Assembly (NCBI RefSeq): GCF_000687995.1
Contig: NZ_JIAC01000001.1
Span: 1,984,001 to 2,048,000, forward strand
Reading direction: 5' to 3'
DNA: 64,000 nt
From: Selenomonas ruminantium AC2024
GTDB lineage: Bacteria; Bacillota; Negativicutes; Selenomonadales; Selenomonadaceae
Part shown: one piece after another, positions 26,268-34,135 of the stretch
Numbering within the stretch: the stretch's first letter is position 1
Layout of the letters: every line of letters begins with the position of its first letter
Notes under the pieces: model-generated
Told to the model about the DNA's origin: nothing
Seen by the model: only the letters and a program-made list of their open reading frames with translations
Database searches by the model: none
Program-made: the position numbers and the translations under genes

Positions 26268-28133
26268 TTAGGATTGAATCCACAACCGCTGATATTTTTC
26301 CATCTGCCGGATAACGTATTGGATAACGCACTTGGGCATCAATGGGGTCTTGTCCATAATAATATGTGCCTTATCCAAGGGAACAGTGAGAATCACCGCC
26401 CGCTCCGTAAGCACTTCCAAGGCCATATCGCCCTTTCTATCTGGCAGCAGCACCGTTTCATTGAGCCAGCCGCCTTCCTTCTGGATATCGAGCGTATGGT
26501 ACCAGCCGTCACCCAATTCGATACTGCGAGCCACCCGGCCCATTCCCAAAAAGACCATTTGTCCATCCAAATCCTTCCCCGCCAGACGGTCCCCTTCAAA
26601 ATAGACATCCAACCGGGCATATTCCATAAAGCGCTGAATGAATCCACGGTCCAATTCCTTGAACAGAGTGATACGAGACAAATAATCCTGCAATACGGCA
26701 CGGCTGTCCACTCTCTCGGTAACAGAGTTCTCCACTCTCTCCAGGCGGTTGCCCAATCTCTCCTGGAAAACGCCTATCGGCAGATTCCAATCCGTCAGCA
26801 TCTGTTGGAGGACCTGCAGATATTCCTTGACCAAAATTTCGATTCTCTCCCGGTCAAAAAAGCGTTCATCGTATTGCATGCTTATGGACAACTGATGTTC
26901 CTCATGATGGAAGGCTATACTTAATTTGTTATCCCGTCCATCCCAGAACTTTTGCAGAATAAGCTGCCCATCCACAGCTCCCGGAGCTTTCTCAAAGGAG
27001 TGGGTCTCATAGTGGAAATCACAAAAATCCAAAAAATGGTCAAAAATCCCCTTCTGCTTGCCCATCAGACTTTCGATATCCGAGCGGCCCAAAGCGGCAT
27101 ACGGCTGGGAAATTACAAACTGCTGGAACAGTTTATTCACGATTTCCTGTATGGTGACATTGTCATTTTCCACTTGCAGGCGCAGGGGCACCAAACTTGG
27201 AATGCGGCTCTGTCCGTCAGCACCTTTTTCCCGGCGGGGCACCCGCAGGCAGAAACCTACATCCCGGCATCTATTTTCCTGAAGCAGGAAAAGCCCCCAA
27301 GCCGTCTGCAGGATGGCCATGAGCATGCTCTTCTTGTCTTTGGCCTTTTCCCGCAAATCCGACAAAATGGGCGCGGGCAAATGCGTAAAATATGCCCGAT
27401 GTCTGGGGACAGGAATGGAGGTTTTGCCATACTTGGGAATACGGCAATTCTGGGGGAAGTTCCCGAGTATCTTTTTCCAGTACTCCCGCACAGGGGCCGC
27501 CATGGCAGACTTCTGCATCATGGCGCCATTGGCTGGCTGCGCACTTTCCTCCCATTTTAAGCCTAAGGCTCTGACAAAGAGCTTGCGCACATCAAAATCC
27601 GTCAGCACGGCCTGCACAGCCGTTACCAGCACCGCATATTCATCATTGTGGGTGTGAAAGATGGAAAACCGCATCAGGCACCCATGACGCACATCAATGC
27701 CCTGACGCAAATCTGCATCCATAATACGGTGCAAGGTTGCATCAAGTTCATCTTCTTCTATGCCTTCCAAATTGCGATAGACAACCGGGGCAAGCACACG
27801 CCGTTCTTGAAAGACCACAGCCAAAATGCGCTTGCCCACCGAGCAGTAGTTCAGGCGCAGGGCGTCACATTCTTCTACCATTTTATACAGTGCCCGATTA
27901 AAATGCGGCGGCAGCAATCTGCCCCGGATTTTGTACAAATTTTGCACCAACACACCTAAAGGCTGAAAGGATGTACAATTCGTAAACAGCCCTTCTTCTG
28001 CTGTTGTAAGCTCCCGCACATAGAGAATATGATTGGGCGAATAGCCCTGATTTTCATTCATCTGTCCGCCATAGAGTTGTTCCAGCACATTTTGCTCGTC
28101 CAAAGGCAGCTCAGCTACGGTGTATTTTTCCAT
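26268..28133 (-). CDS. Condensation-domain-like protein fused to a cyclic-nucleotide-binding-like domain
   Basis: Unusual fusion of 621 residues. Residues about 20-465 resemble the condensation (C) domain of nonribosomal peptide synthetases: a YWKKILGNFPQ segment begins the second half, followed by SMLMAILQTAWGLFLL and a region equivalent to the floor loop. The catalytic HHxxxDG motif is degenerate, reading QAVLTDF near residue 175, so condensation activity is doubtful. Residues about 490-605 (LFKELDRGFIQRFMEYARL, then a beta-roll with GGWLNETVLL) resemble a cyclic-nucleotide-binding domain of the Crp type. No adenylation or carrier domain is present here or nearby. It is divergent from an acyltransferase and lies near a leader-like peptide gene. 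A binding or chaperone role for a peptide is only an inference. Confidence 0.7.
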   Translation of the reverse strand: MEKYTVAELPLDEQNVLEQLYGGQMNENQGYSPNHILYVRELTTAEEGLFTNCTSFQPLGVLVQNLYKIRGRLLPPHFNRALYKMVEECDALRLNYCSVGKRILAVVFQERRVLAPVVYRNLEGIEEDELDATLHRIMDADLRQGIDVRHGCLMRFSIFHTHNDEYAVLVTAVQAVLTDFDVRKLFVRALGLKWEESAQPANGAMMQKSAMAAPVREYWKKILGNFPQNCRIPKYGKTSIPVPRHRAYFTHLPAPILSDLREKAKDKKSMLMAILQTAWGLFLLQENRCRDVGFCLRVPRREKGADGQSRIPSLVPLRLQVENDNVTIQEIVNKLFQQFVISQPYAALGRSDIESLMGKQKGIFDHFLDFCDFHYETHSFEKAPGAVDGQLILQKFWDGRDNKLSIAFHHEEHQLSISMQYDERFFDRERIEILVKEYLQVLQQMLTDWNLPIGVFQERLGNRLERVENSVTERVDSRAVLQDYLSRITLFKELDRGFIQRFMEYARLDVYFEGDRLAGKDLDGQMVFLGMGRVARSIELGDGWYHTLDIQKEGGWLNETVLLPDRKGDMALEVLTERAVILTVPLDKAHIIMDKTPLMPKCVIQYVIRQMEKYQRLWIQS

Positions 28134-28295
28134 TTTATTCCATCTCCTATACCTCGCAAATCTCTATCCCGAAACCCATTATGTAAGCTATTCGCTATCC
28201 ACTGCAAAATATCCTCTTGAATCCTTGGTGGCATTGCGTCTTATTTTTTGTTATGATAGGTAGGTAATTATTTTTTATCGAGGTGTTTTTTCTTT

Positions 28296-29441
28296 ATGCA
28301 AACAGCAACTCTGCCCCGCAAGCCCAGGCTTGCCGCCATCGAATACATCCGTGGCATTTCCATGATGGGGGTTATTGGCATCCATATCGGTTCCCAGTAC
28401 ATCATGAACCCGGCGGCCAACATTCATCTGGTGGCACTCTTTGAAACCTTTACCCGGTTCAGCGTGCCCATCTTCTTCTTTATCTCTGCCTTTGGCCTGT
28501 TCTACAATCTGAACATCAACGCGCCCTTTGATTTCGTAAGTTTCACCAAGCGGCGTCTAAAGACCGTGCTGATTCCCTATCTTGCCTGGTCCCTGCTTTA
28601 TCTCTTGCATGACGGTCTGCTCTACGGCGTCGGCTTTCCTGACCCGCTGCATTTGTTATCCGTCCTGTTCTTCGGCAATGCCAAGTATCAACTCTATTTC
28701 ATGGTCATTCTCTTGTGGTTCTATCTCTTGATGCCCCTTTGGATTGCCATAGTACGCCGCCTGACCCTTTACCGTCTAGGCATCTTATTGATTTTGCAGA
28801 TGGCCTTTGACTACTGGTCGAGCTTTGATACAGCCTTCAACCTCTACGTTTACGGCCTGCCCGATAACAGCATTCTCAAGCCTTTTTTGATGTACCGTCT
28901 CAACTACTGGGTGCTCCATTACTTCTTCATCTTCCTGCTGGGTGGCTGGCTTTCCGTTCACAGCGATAAGTTCATGGACTTTATGAAAAAACATCTTCAT
29001 GGACTCTGCTGCTTTTTCTTCTTCACCTTGGGCGGCCTTATGACCTATTACTACGAGAAGATTTACTTTGACGGCTACACGGCACTTGAGGCCATCAACA
29101 CGGCGCATCAACTCTGCCCTTGGGGGATTCTCTACACCATGGCCGCCAGCCTGTTCTTCTTTGCCATCTTCACCTATCAGAGCTATCCCAAAGCCCTAAA
29201 CAATCTGCTCCATATCTTAGGCAAACATTCCTACTTCGCCTATCTGGCCCATCCCCTGTTCATCACCTACATCGGCCTGTGGCTGCAGAACCACGGCAAA
29301 CTTATGACCGCGCCTGTTGTTATCACCTTCTACTGGGCAACGCTGATACTCTCCATTCTGGCCGCTATTATCTGCCGGAAAATCGGCGAAGCCATTCCCA
29401 TCCTCAATAAACTCACCATCGGTGTTTATCCGAAAAAATAA
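28296..29441 (+). CDS. Acyltransferase-3 family membrane protein
   Basis: Integral membrane acyltransferase (OafA/WecH-like, 381 residues) that typically moves acetyl or other acyl groups onto sugars of surface polysaccharides or onto other extracytoplasmic acceptors. About ten hydrophobic helices are visible. The N-terminal motif EYIRGISMMGVIGIHIG contains the conserved arginine and histidine. A SYFAYLAHPLF segment near the C-terminus is also usual. GAGGTG lies 11 bases before the ATG. It is divergent from the condensation-like gene and about 170 bases upstream of the small peptide gene, separated by a terminator. The acceptor is unknown. Confidence 0.88.
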   Translation: MQTATLPRKPRLAAIEYIRGISMMGVIGIHIGSQYIMNPAANIHLVALFETFTRFSVPIFFFISAFGLFYNLNINAPFDFVSFTKRRLKTVLIPYLAWSLLYLLHDGLLYGVGFPDPLHLLSVLFFGNAKYQLYFMVILLWFYLLMPLWIAIVRRLTLYRLGILLILQMAFDYWSSFDTAFNLYVYGLPDNSILKPFLMYRLNYWVLHYFFIFLLGGWLSVHSDKFMDFMKKHLHGLCCFFFFTLGGLMTYYYEKIYFDGYTALEAINTAHQLCPWGILYTMAASLFFFAIFTYQSYPKALNNLLHILGKHSYFAYLAHPLFITYIGLWLQNHGKLMTAPVVITFYWATLILSILAAIICRKIGEAIPILNKLTIGVYPKK

Positions 29442-29478
29442 AAATAAGCCCTTCCTGGCTCGGAGGGGCTTATTTTTA
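29440..29478 (+). terminator. Bidirectional-looking terminator after the acyltransferase
   Basis: Stem AAAAATAAGCCC with GGGCTTATTTTT (14 bp with one mismatch) begins inside the stop codon region and ends in TATTTTTA. Confidence 0.85.
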
Positions 29479-29609
29479 TCATCCTGTGATTTTGGTAAAA
29501 AATTTCAATTTTCTTTTGGAGAAACTGTAATACATTTATCTGCCAATCGTATATGGCTATAGAAGGAACAACATTACATACTAAATGTCGAAATAGGGAG
29601 GAAATACTT

Positions 29610-29810
29610 ATGATACTCCAGGCAGATGAATTATTATTGTTGCAGGATGCAGATCTCTTTGAACTGGAAGATGCGGAAATCGACCAGATGGCGGGAGCAC
29701 GTAAACGCAATATCGTTATCTCACCGGAAAAGTTTCAGGCATTGCAAAAGCGATTCCTCATGCGAATCGAAAGTTATAAAGCCAAACGCCGCCTGGCAAA
29801 AGAATGCTGA
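29610..29810 (+). CDS. Small leader-peptide-like protein (66 residues)
   Basis: No family recognised. The first 29 residues are acidic and leucine-rich and end LEDAEIDQMAGA, like the double-glycine or Nif11-type leaders of exported peptides (E-x-L/I-x-x-M/V-x-G-G/A). The remaining 37 residues begin RKRNIVISPEKFQ and are strongly basic, with a single terminal cysteine. This is the layout of a bacteriocin or ribosomally made peptide precursor. GGGAGGAAA lies 8 bases before ATG 29610; a longer frame from 29553 has no ribosome site. No ABC exporter or peptidase is seen nearby, so the assignment is tentative. It could instead be a small regulatory protein. Confidence 0.6.
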   Translation: MILQADELLLLQDADLFELEDAEIDQMAGARKRNIVISPEKFQALQKRFLMRIESYKAKRRLAKEC

Positions 29811-29814
29811 ACTG

Positions 29815-29847
29815 CAAAAAACTCCCCCAGCCAAAGCTGAAGGAGTT
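29815..29847 (-). terminator. Terminator of the SufC/SufB-type operon
   Basis: Leftward stem AACTCCTTCAG with CTGGGGGAGTT (11 bp, two G-U) followed by TTTTTT, 14 bases past the stop at 29861. Confidence 0.85.
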
Positions 29848-29860
29848 CTATAGAAGAATA

Positions 29861-30787
29861 TCACTTTAAGAAGCCGTTGACAATTTGTTCTTCGGCTTCT
29901 TTTTCCGTTAGGCCCAAAGTCATCAGCTTGATGAGCTGGTCCCCGGCAATCTTGCCGATAGCTGCTTCATGCACCAGCATGGCATCCACATTGTTGGCTT
30001 CCAGGGACGGCACAGCCAGAATTCTGCCCTCGTCCATGATGATGGAGTCACACTCCGTATGGCCATGGCAGGCTGCGTTGCCCACGATGCGCAAATCCAG
30101 CTTCTGATAGGACTTGTCCTTGGCTACGCCGCGGGACACTACATCAGCGCTGGCATTTTCGCCATCCAGCGTCACTTCGTATTCACTGTAAGCATACTGC
30201 GTGCCGTGCGTCATCAGGCGTTCGCGCACAATCAGGCTGGCATCTGCCTTGAGGTTTGCCTTGGTGGTACGGCTGGTGGAATCCACGCCCTTAATCTGTA
30301 CCATTTCCATCTCCATGGAACTACCTGCTTCCATGGTCACTTCCGTTACGGGATTCAGAATGCGCTGGCCTTTGCCATCGCCGGAACCGTAATGTTTTTC
30401 CACATATTTGACCTTGGCATTTTCGCCCACAAAGAAGCGGTGAACGCCATCGTGTTCCGAATCCTGGGTGCCGCAGTTGTCAATGCCACAGCCTGCCACA
30501 ATTACCACATCAGCTCCTTCGCCGATGTAGAAGTCGTTGTACACCGTTTCCTTCATGCCGCTTTCGCTCATGACTACAGGAATGTGTACACTCTCATTCT
30601 TGGTGCCGGGCTTGATGCGGATATCAATGCCGGAACCGTCTTCCTTGGAGGTGATTTCGATATTGGCACTGCTGCCACGGCCCACGGACTTGCCGTTAGC
30701 GCGCAGATTGTAAGCCCCCATGGGGACATCGTGCAGGTCAGCCACCTCCAGCAGCAGTCTTTTCTGTATCTCGTCCATCTTCAACAT
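29861..30787 (-). CDS. SufB/SufD-family Fe-S scaffold protein (SmsB-like)
   Basis: Scaffold subunit for iron-sulfur cluster assembly, cytoplasmic, partner of the SufC-type ATPase encoded just upstream. The 308-residue protein is shorter than classical SufB (about 470) and has the beta-helix core with conserved CGIDNCGTQDSEHDG and the C-terminal AACHGHTECDSI and LVHEAAIGKIAGDQL segments. The cysteine in AACHGHTE and the glutamates nearby are probable cluster ligands. Two-gene SufC/SufB loci without SufD, SufS or SufU have been described as the ancestral SMS system, which fits this locus. ATG 30787 has AAGGGGG about 8 bases upstream. It lies 12 bases downstream of the ATPase gene. Confidence 0.9.
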   Translation of the reverse strand: MLKMDEIQKRLLLEVADLHDVPMGAYNLRANGKSVGRGSSANIEITSKEDGSGIDIRIKPGTKNESVHIPVVMSESGMKETVYNDFYIGEGADVVIVAGCGIDNCGTQDSEHDGVHRFFVGENAKVKYVEKHYGSGDGKGQRILNPVTEVTMEAGSSMEMEMVQIKGVDSTSRTTKANLKADASLIVRERLMTHGTQYAYSEYEVTLDGENASADVVSRGVAKDKSYQKLDLRIVGNAACHGHTECDSIIMDEGRILAVPSLEANNVDAMLVHEAAIGKIAGDQLIKLMTLGLTEKEAEEQIVNGFLK

Positions 30788-30799
30788 AGCGCTACCCCC

Positions 30800-31528
30800 T
30801 TACTGAAATTTTCTGCACATGGGCATGCTGACTTCCGTGTCCATGATTTTGGGCAGGATGTCTTTGCCGGCGCCATGTTCCTGTACCCGGCCATCGGCCA
30901 GCACAATGATTTCATCAGCAATCTGCAGGATGCGCTCCTGATGGGAAATGATGATGATGGAACTTTCTTCAATTTCTGCCCGCATTTTTTCAAAGATGCG
31001 GATAAGGTTTTGGAAACTCCAAAGGTCAATCCCCGCCTCCGGCTCATCAAAGATGGAAAGATTCGTCTTTCTGGCCAGAATCGTAGCAATCTCAATACGC
31101 TTGAGCTCACCACCGGACAAGGAACTGTTCACTTCACGGTTGAGATAATCATTCGCGCAAAGCCCTACCTCGGAAAGATAATCGCAGGCCTTGATATGGG
31201 AAATCTTTTTCCCGGCTGCCAGCCGCAACAAGTCAATAACCTGCAGGCCGCGGAAACGCACAGGCTGCTGAAAGGCAAAGCTGATGCCCATCTGTGCCCG
31301 CTCCGTAATGCTCTTATTGGTAATATCCTGGCCATCCAAAAGAATCTGGCCGGAAGTGGGCTGCTCAATGCCCGCTATAATTTTCGCCAGGGTGGACTTG
31401 CCACTGCCGTTGGGCCCCGTAATGACCACAAATTTCCTGTTGTCAACGGTTAGGCTCAGGTCCTGAATAATATCCACCTGGCTGTTGCCCTCGGTGACAT
31501 GGAAGGAAATGTTCTTCAATTCCAACAT
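30800..31528 (-). CDS. SufC-type ABC ATPase for Fe-S assembly
   Basis: Cytoplasmic ABC ATPase (242 residues) that drives the SufB-type scaffold. Walker A is GPNGSGKST (about 39-47), the signature is SLSGGELKR, and Walker B is LSIFDEPEAGID, with the atypical EAGID after Walker B that marks SufC proteins. The H-loop is IIISHQ. AGGGAGAG precedes the ATG. It is the first gene of a two-gene operon with a promoter at 31584-31613. Confidence 0.93.
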   Translation of the reverse strand: MLELKNISFHVTEGNSQVDIIQDLSLTVDNRKFVVITGPNGSGKSTLAKIIAGIEQPTSGQILLDGQDITNKSITERAQMGISFAFQQPVRFRGLQVIDLLRLAAGKKISHIKACDYLSEVGLCANDYLNREVNSSLSGGELKRIEIATILARKTNLSIFDEPEAGIDLWSFQNLIRIFEKMRAEIEESSIIIISHQERILQIADEIIVLADGRVQEHGAGKDILPKIMDTEVSMPMCRKFQ

Positions 31529-31583
31529 GTATATCGTGCTCTCCCTTCCGATTTACATAATTTATGTTTAAGCTTTCTTTTAT

Positions 31584-31613
31584 ATTATAACGCTAATGTT
31601 TACCTCTTGTCGA
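31584..31613 (-). promoter_or_regulatory. Promoter of the SufC/SufB-type operon
   Basis: Leftward TCGACA (31608-31613), 18 bases, TATAAT (31584-31589), about 55 bases before the ATPase start. Confidence 0.65.
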
Positions 31614-31647
31614 CAGACAAATTCAGTTGCTGTAATATATTGCGATT

Positions 31648-31692
31648 TTGAACAAGAAGCCGCCTGACAGAATCACCTGTCAAACGGCTTCT
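31648..31692 (-). terminator. Terminator of the padC-esterase operon
   Basis: Outer stem AGAAGCCG (31655-31662) with CGGCTTCT (31685-31692) and inner stem TGACAG with CTGTCA, followed leftward by TTGTTC. It is 33 bases past the esterase stop. Confidence 0.65.
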
Positions 31693-31725
31693 CTTAAAGT
31701 GTATTTGTTTGGAAATGTTTGGGAA

Positions 31726-32832
31726 TCAATATTTAACGCCAAGCTTTTGGCAAAGCCAGCGCATCATGGCTTTATTGGTATCTTCACCCACATAACCATG
31801 CTGTGCTTCAGAATTGCACATGAAAAGATTTTCCACGCCGGCATCGGTCAATGCCTTTTGCAGGCTGATGCTCTGCTGAATGGGTACCAGTGAATCATGT
31901 CCGCCATGTGCGATAAAGAACGGCGGCGCATCTTTCGTCACCTGATATACCGGGCTGCCCAGTTTGGCCTTCTCCACCATACTCCAATAGGGAGAGGTTT
32001 TATCGCCGGCCTCATATATCTTACGCAGGGTGCCGACACCTTGTCCTTCCCCTGTAAAGCCCAGCAGAATGGATTCATTGGCGCGCACCGAATCATGGGT
32101 TTCGGCAGCTTCAGCAGGTGACTGCAGCTGGGGACTCATTTCCGGAGCCATGGTCAACAAATTGGTGGGGCCATAGAAGTCAACACAGGCTGTGACCTTG
32201 CTGCTATAACCAAGATTTCCGCCTACAGTACCTTCTAAGTTCTTGTTGCCACTGGTTACAGCCAGTTCTGTTGCCAAATGAGCACCAGCCGAGGTACCGG
32301 CTATGGCAATTCTGTCGGCGTCAATGCCATATTCTGCCGCATGAGCACGGACAAAACGCACTGCTGCTTTCACGTCATAAATCTGAGCAGGAAAAGCCGC
32401 TTCGCTGTTCAAACGATAATCCACGGAAACAAAGGCAATGCCATGATTCAGGACATCTTTGAAAATCTTATAGGACGAAGTATTGTCCTTATCCATCAAA
32501 GCGCCATTGCCGCTCTGCTTGCTCTGCTTCGCTTGCTGCTTTACATCATCGCCTTCATAGGTGCCTCTGGCCCAACCGCCGCCATGTACAAACACCAACA
32601 CAGGGACTTTTTCTTTCTTGGCCTGGGGCGGGATGAACACATTCATGTGCAGCTGGCGGGGCGCGCCATTGTCATTTTTCACATTGGCGACTACTACATC
32701 CCGATAAGTCGGCTGCATGGAAATAAGATTCTCCTGCTTGCCAGATGCATGACCAACACCATTTACAGGAACCATAAGAGCCAGTGACAGCATAGCTGTT
32801 ACCGATATTTTTCTCAATTTACCTGCGTTCAT
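31726..32832 (-). CDS. Exported alpha/beta hydrolase, probable esterase
   Basis: Secreted serine hydrolase of 368 residues in the BD-FAE/lipase group. A signal peptide (residues 1-30, ending GHASG) is present. The oxyanion-hole motif is HGGGW (about 82-86), the nucleophile elbow is GTSAG (serine near 180), the acidic residue is probably in HGGHDSLVP, and the histidine in AQHGYVGED. GGAGGTT lies 8 bases before the ATG. It follows padC by 18 bases, so it should be induced with it by phenolic acids. I infer that it may release ferulic or p-coumaric acid from plant cell-wall esters, supplying PadC. A general esterase remains possible. Confidence 0.85.
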   Translation of the reverse strand: MNAGKLRKISVTAMLSLALMVPVNGVGHASGKQENLISMQPTYRDVVVANVKNDNGAPRQLHMNVFIPPQAKKEKVPVLVFVHGGGWARGTYEGDDVKQQAKQSKQSGNGALMDKDNTSSYKIFKDVLNHGIAFVSVDYRLNSEAAFPAQIYDVKAAVRFVRAHAAEYGIDADRIAIAGTSAGAHLATELAVTSGNKNLEGTVGGNLGYSSKVTACVDFYGPTNLLTMAPEMSPQLQSPAEAAETHDSVRANESILLGFTGEGQGVGTLRKIYEAGDKTSPYWSMVEKAKLGSPVYQVTKDAPPFFIAHGGHDSLVPIQQSISLQKALTDAGVENLFMCNSEAQHGYVGEDTNKAMMRWLCQKLGVKY

Positions 32833-32850
32833 ATGACGAACCTCCAGCTA

Positions 32851-33381
32851 TTATTTCTTTACACGCTTGTAGTCGGCATCAAAATACTTGCCGGCACGAA
32901 TGTCATCCGTCATGCCTTTGTAAGGCGCTTCGGCGATAACTTCTTCGTTGTCCTGACCAGCCTTGCCCATGTAGGTAATCTTGGCAAACTCCGGTACCAG
33001 ATATTTCGGATAGGTTTCGTACTTCTCACGGGATTCTTCCATCAGGTCAATGTGCTCATTCTGGAAGCATACCGTAATGGACGGATGATCCTGTACCCAT
33101 TTCGGGAAGAAAATCGTACCATGCATAATGTTTTCATTCGGCATAAAGTCCAAAGCCACATCGGTGCCTGTCGGTTCCGTCCAGGTTACCTTGAATACGC
33201 CATCCGTAAGTTTGACGATATTGGCTTCCTGATCCTTCACCCAACGGCCGGCGACCATACCGCCGTGAATGCGGTAATCCACCGTATGATCATTCTTGGC
33301 ATACCATTCATATTCCCAGCCATTATCGTAGGTATAAATAAAATGCGTACCCAAAAAGTCATCCAGTTCTTTAAATTCCAT
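32851..33381 (-). CDS. padC: Phenolic acid decarboxylase
   Basis: Cytoplasmic decarboxylase (176 residues) that converts p-coumaric, ferulic and caffeic acid to their vinyl phenols without a cofactor. The whole sequence follows the family: [19 protein letters not shown] at the N-terminus, [40 protein letters not shown] and YPKYLVPEF. The lipocalin-like barrel residues (tyrosines of IYTYDNGW and the glutamate of WTEP) are intact. AGGAGGAA precedes the ATG. It is divergent from padR and first in an operon with the exported esterase. Confidence 0.97.
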   Translation of the reverse strand: MEFKELDDFLGTHFIYTYDNGWEYEWYAKNDHTVDYRIHGGMVAGRWVKDQEANIVKLTDGVFKVTWTEPTGTDVALDFMPNENIMHGTIFFPKWVQDHPSITVCFQNEHIDLMEESREKYETYPKYLVPEFAKITYMGKAGQDNEEVIAEAPYKGMTDDIRAGKYFDADYKRVKK

Positions 33382-33400
33382 TGTTAAATTCCTCCTAGTT

Positions 33401-33422
33401 ATTATGTATTTATTTACATAAT
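33401..33422. promoter_or_regulatory. PadR operator 1
   Basis: Perfect dyad ATTATGTA (33401-33408), six bases, TACATAAT (33415-33422), placed downstream of the padC -10, between transcription start and ribosome site. The ATGTA/TACAT halves match known PadR operators. Confidence 0.8.
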
Positions 33423-33434
33423 GTTGATATATGT

Positions 33435-33463
33435 ATCATAAACCAGATTATTTGACTTGTCAA
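33435..33463 (-). promoter_or_regulatory. padC promoter
   Basis: Leftward TTGACA (33458-33463), 17 bases, TATGAT (33435-33440), lying between the two PadR operators. Confidence 0.85.
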
Positions 33464-33464
33464 T

Positions 33465-33486
33465 ATCATGTAATAAAATACATGAT
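33465..33486. promoter_or_regulatory. PadR operator 2
   Basis: Perfect dyad ATCATGTA (33465-33472), six bases, TACATGAT (33479-33486). It abuts the padC -35 on one side and covers the expected -35 of padR, whose -10 may be TATACT (33505-33510), so autoregulation is likely. Confidence 0.8.
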
Positions 33487-33542
33487 AATTTTTTTTATCT
33501 ATGCTATACTGATTCCAGATATATACGAAGGGACGAATGACT

Positions 33543-34094
33543 ATGGCACAAAAGAACATATTAAAATATATCATTCTAGGGCTGCTGAACCGTGAGGATC
33601 TAGCAGGCTACGACATCAAAAAGCTGTTTGAAGAAGAGCTCGGCGACTTCTGGTACTCCAACCACAGTCAGATTTACCCGGAGCTGCGACGTATGGAAGA
33701 CGACGGCTTGATTTCCTCACACACGGAACTGGTGGGCAAAAAACTCGAAAAGAAATTCTACCAAATCACAAAAGACGGACAGAAACTTCTGTCCGCCTGG
33801 ATGGATGAACCCTTAAATCCGCTGGTGCCTACCCGGGATGAATTCACGATGAAATTGTATCTGCTCGATTCGGCCGACCATCCACTGGTCACCCGGCTCT
33901 TTCAGGAAGAAATTGCCCGGCATGAGGAAAAATACCAATACCTGCAGACCCGCTGGCAGCTGCTGTTCGCGGATGAAAGCGAACAGCAGAAACATTTCGG
34001 CCACCGCTGCATCCTGGAGCAGGCCATCCTGCGGGAAAAACAGCGCCTGGATTGGCTGCATAGAGAACTAAAAAAGATAAAGAAAACCAACTGA
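33543..34094 (+). CDS. padR: PadR-family transcriptional repressor
   Basis: Repressor of the divergent padC gene, released by phenolic acids. The 183-residue protein has an N-terminal winged helix (ILGLLNREDLAGYDIKKLFEEE, then HSQIYPELRRMEDDGLI, and the wing KKFYQITKDG) and a C-terminal helical dimerisation domain of the Vir/PadR-C type (about 95-180). GAAGGG lies 10 bases before ATG 33543 and only 4 before ATG 33537, so I favour the shorter form; the difference is two residues. Two dyads in the 155-base intergenic region are its likely targets. Confidence 0.93.
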   Translation: MAQKNILKYIILGLLNREDLAGYDIKKLFEEELGDFWYSNHSQIYPELRRMEDDGLISSHTELVGKKLEKKFYQITKDGQKLLSAWMDEPLNPLVPTRDEFTMKLYLLDSADHPLVTRLFQEEIARHEEKYQYLQTRWQLLFADESEQQKHFGHRCILEQAILREKQRLDWLHRELKKIKKTN

Positions 34095-34109
34095 ATACAT
34101 CCATTACCA

Positions 34110-34135
34110 AAGCTGCCAATTATTTATGGCAGCTT
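34110..34135. terminator. Hairpin between convergent padR and cupin genes
   Basis: Nine-base-pair stem AAGCTGCCA (34110-34118) with TGGCAGCTT (34127-34135). It covers the stop codon of the leftward cupin gene. T-runs are poor, so termination is only probable. Confidence 0.4.

Noticed and set aside
26268-28133. Working nonribosomal peptide synthetase
   Set aside because: No adenylation, carrier or thioesterase domain is present and the catalytic histidine motif is lost.
29969-31453. 494-codon rightward frame opposite the SufC/SufB-type genes
   Set aside because: It covers two clear genes on the other strand and its translation shows no family features.
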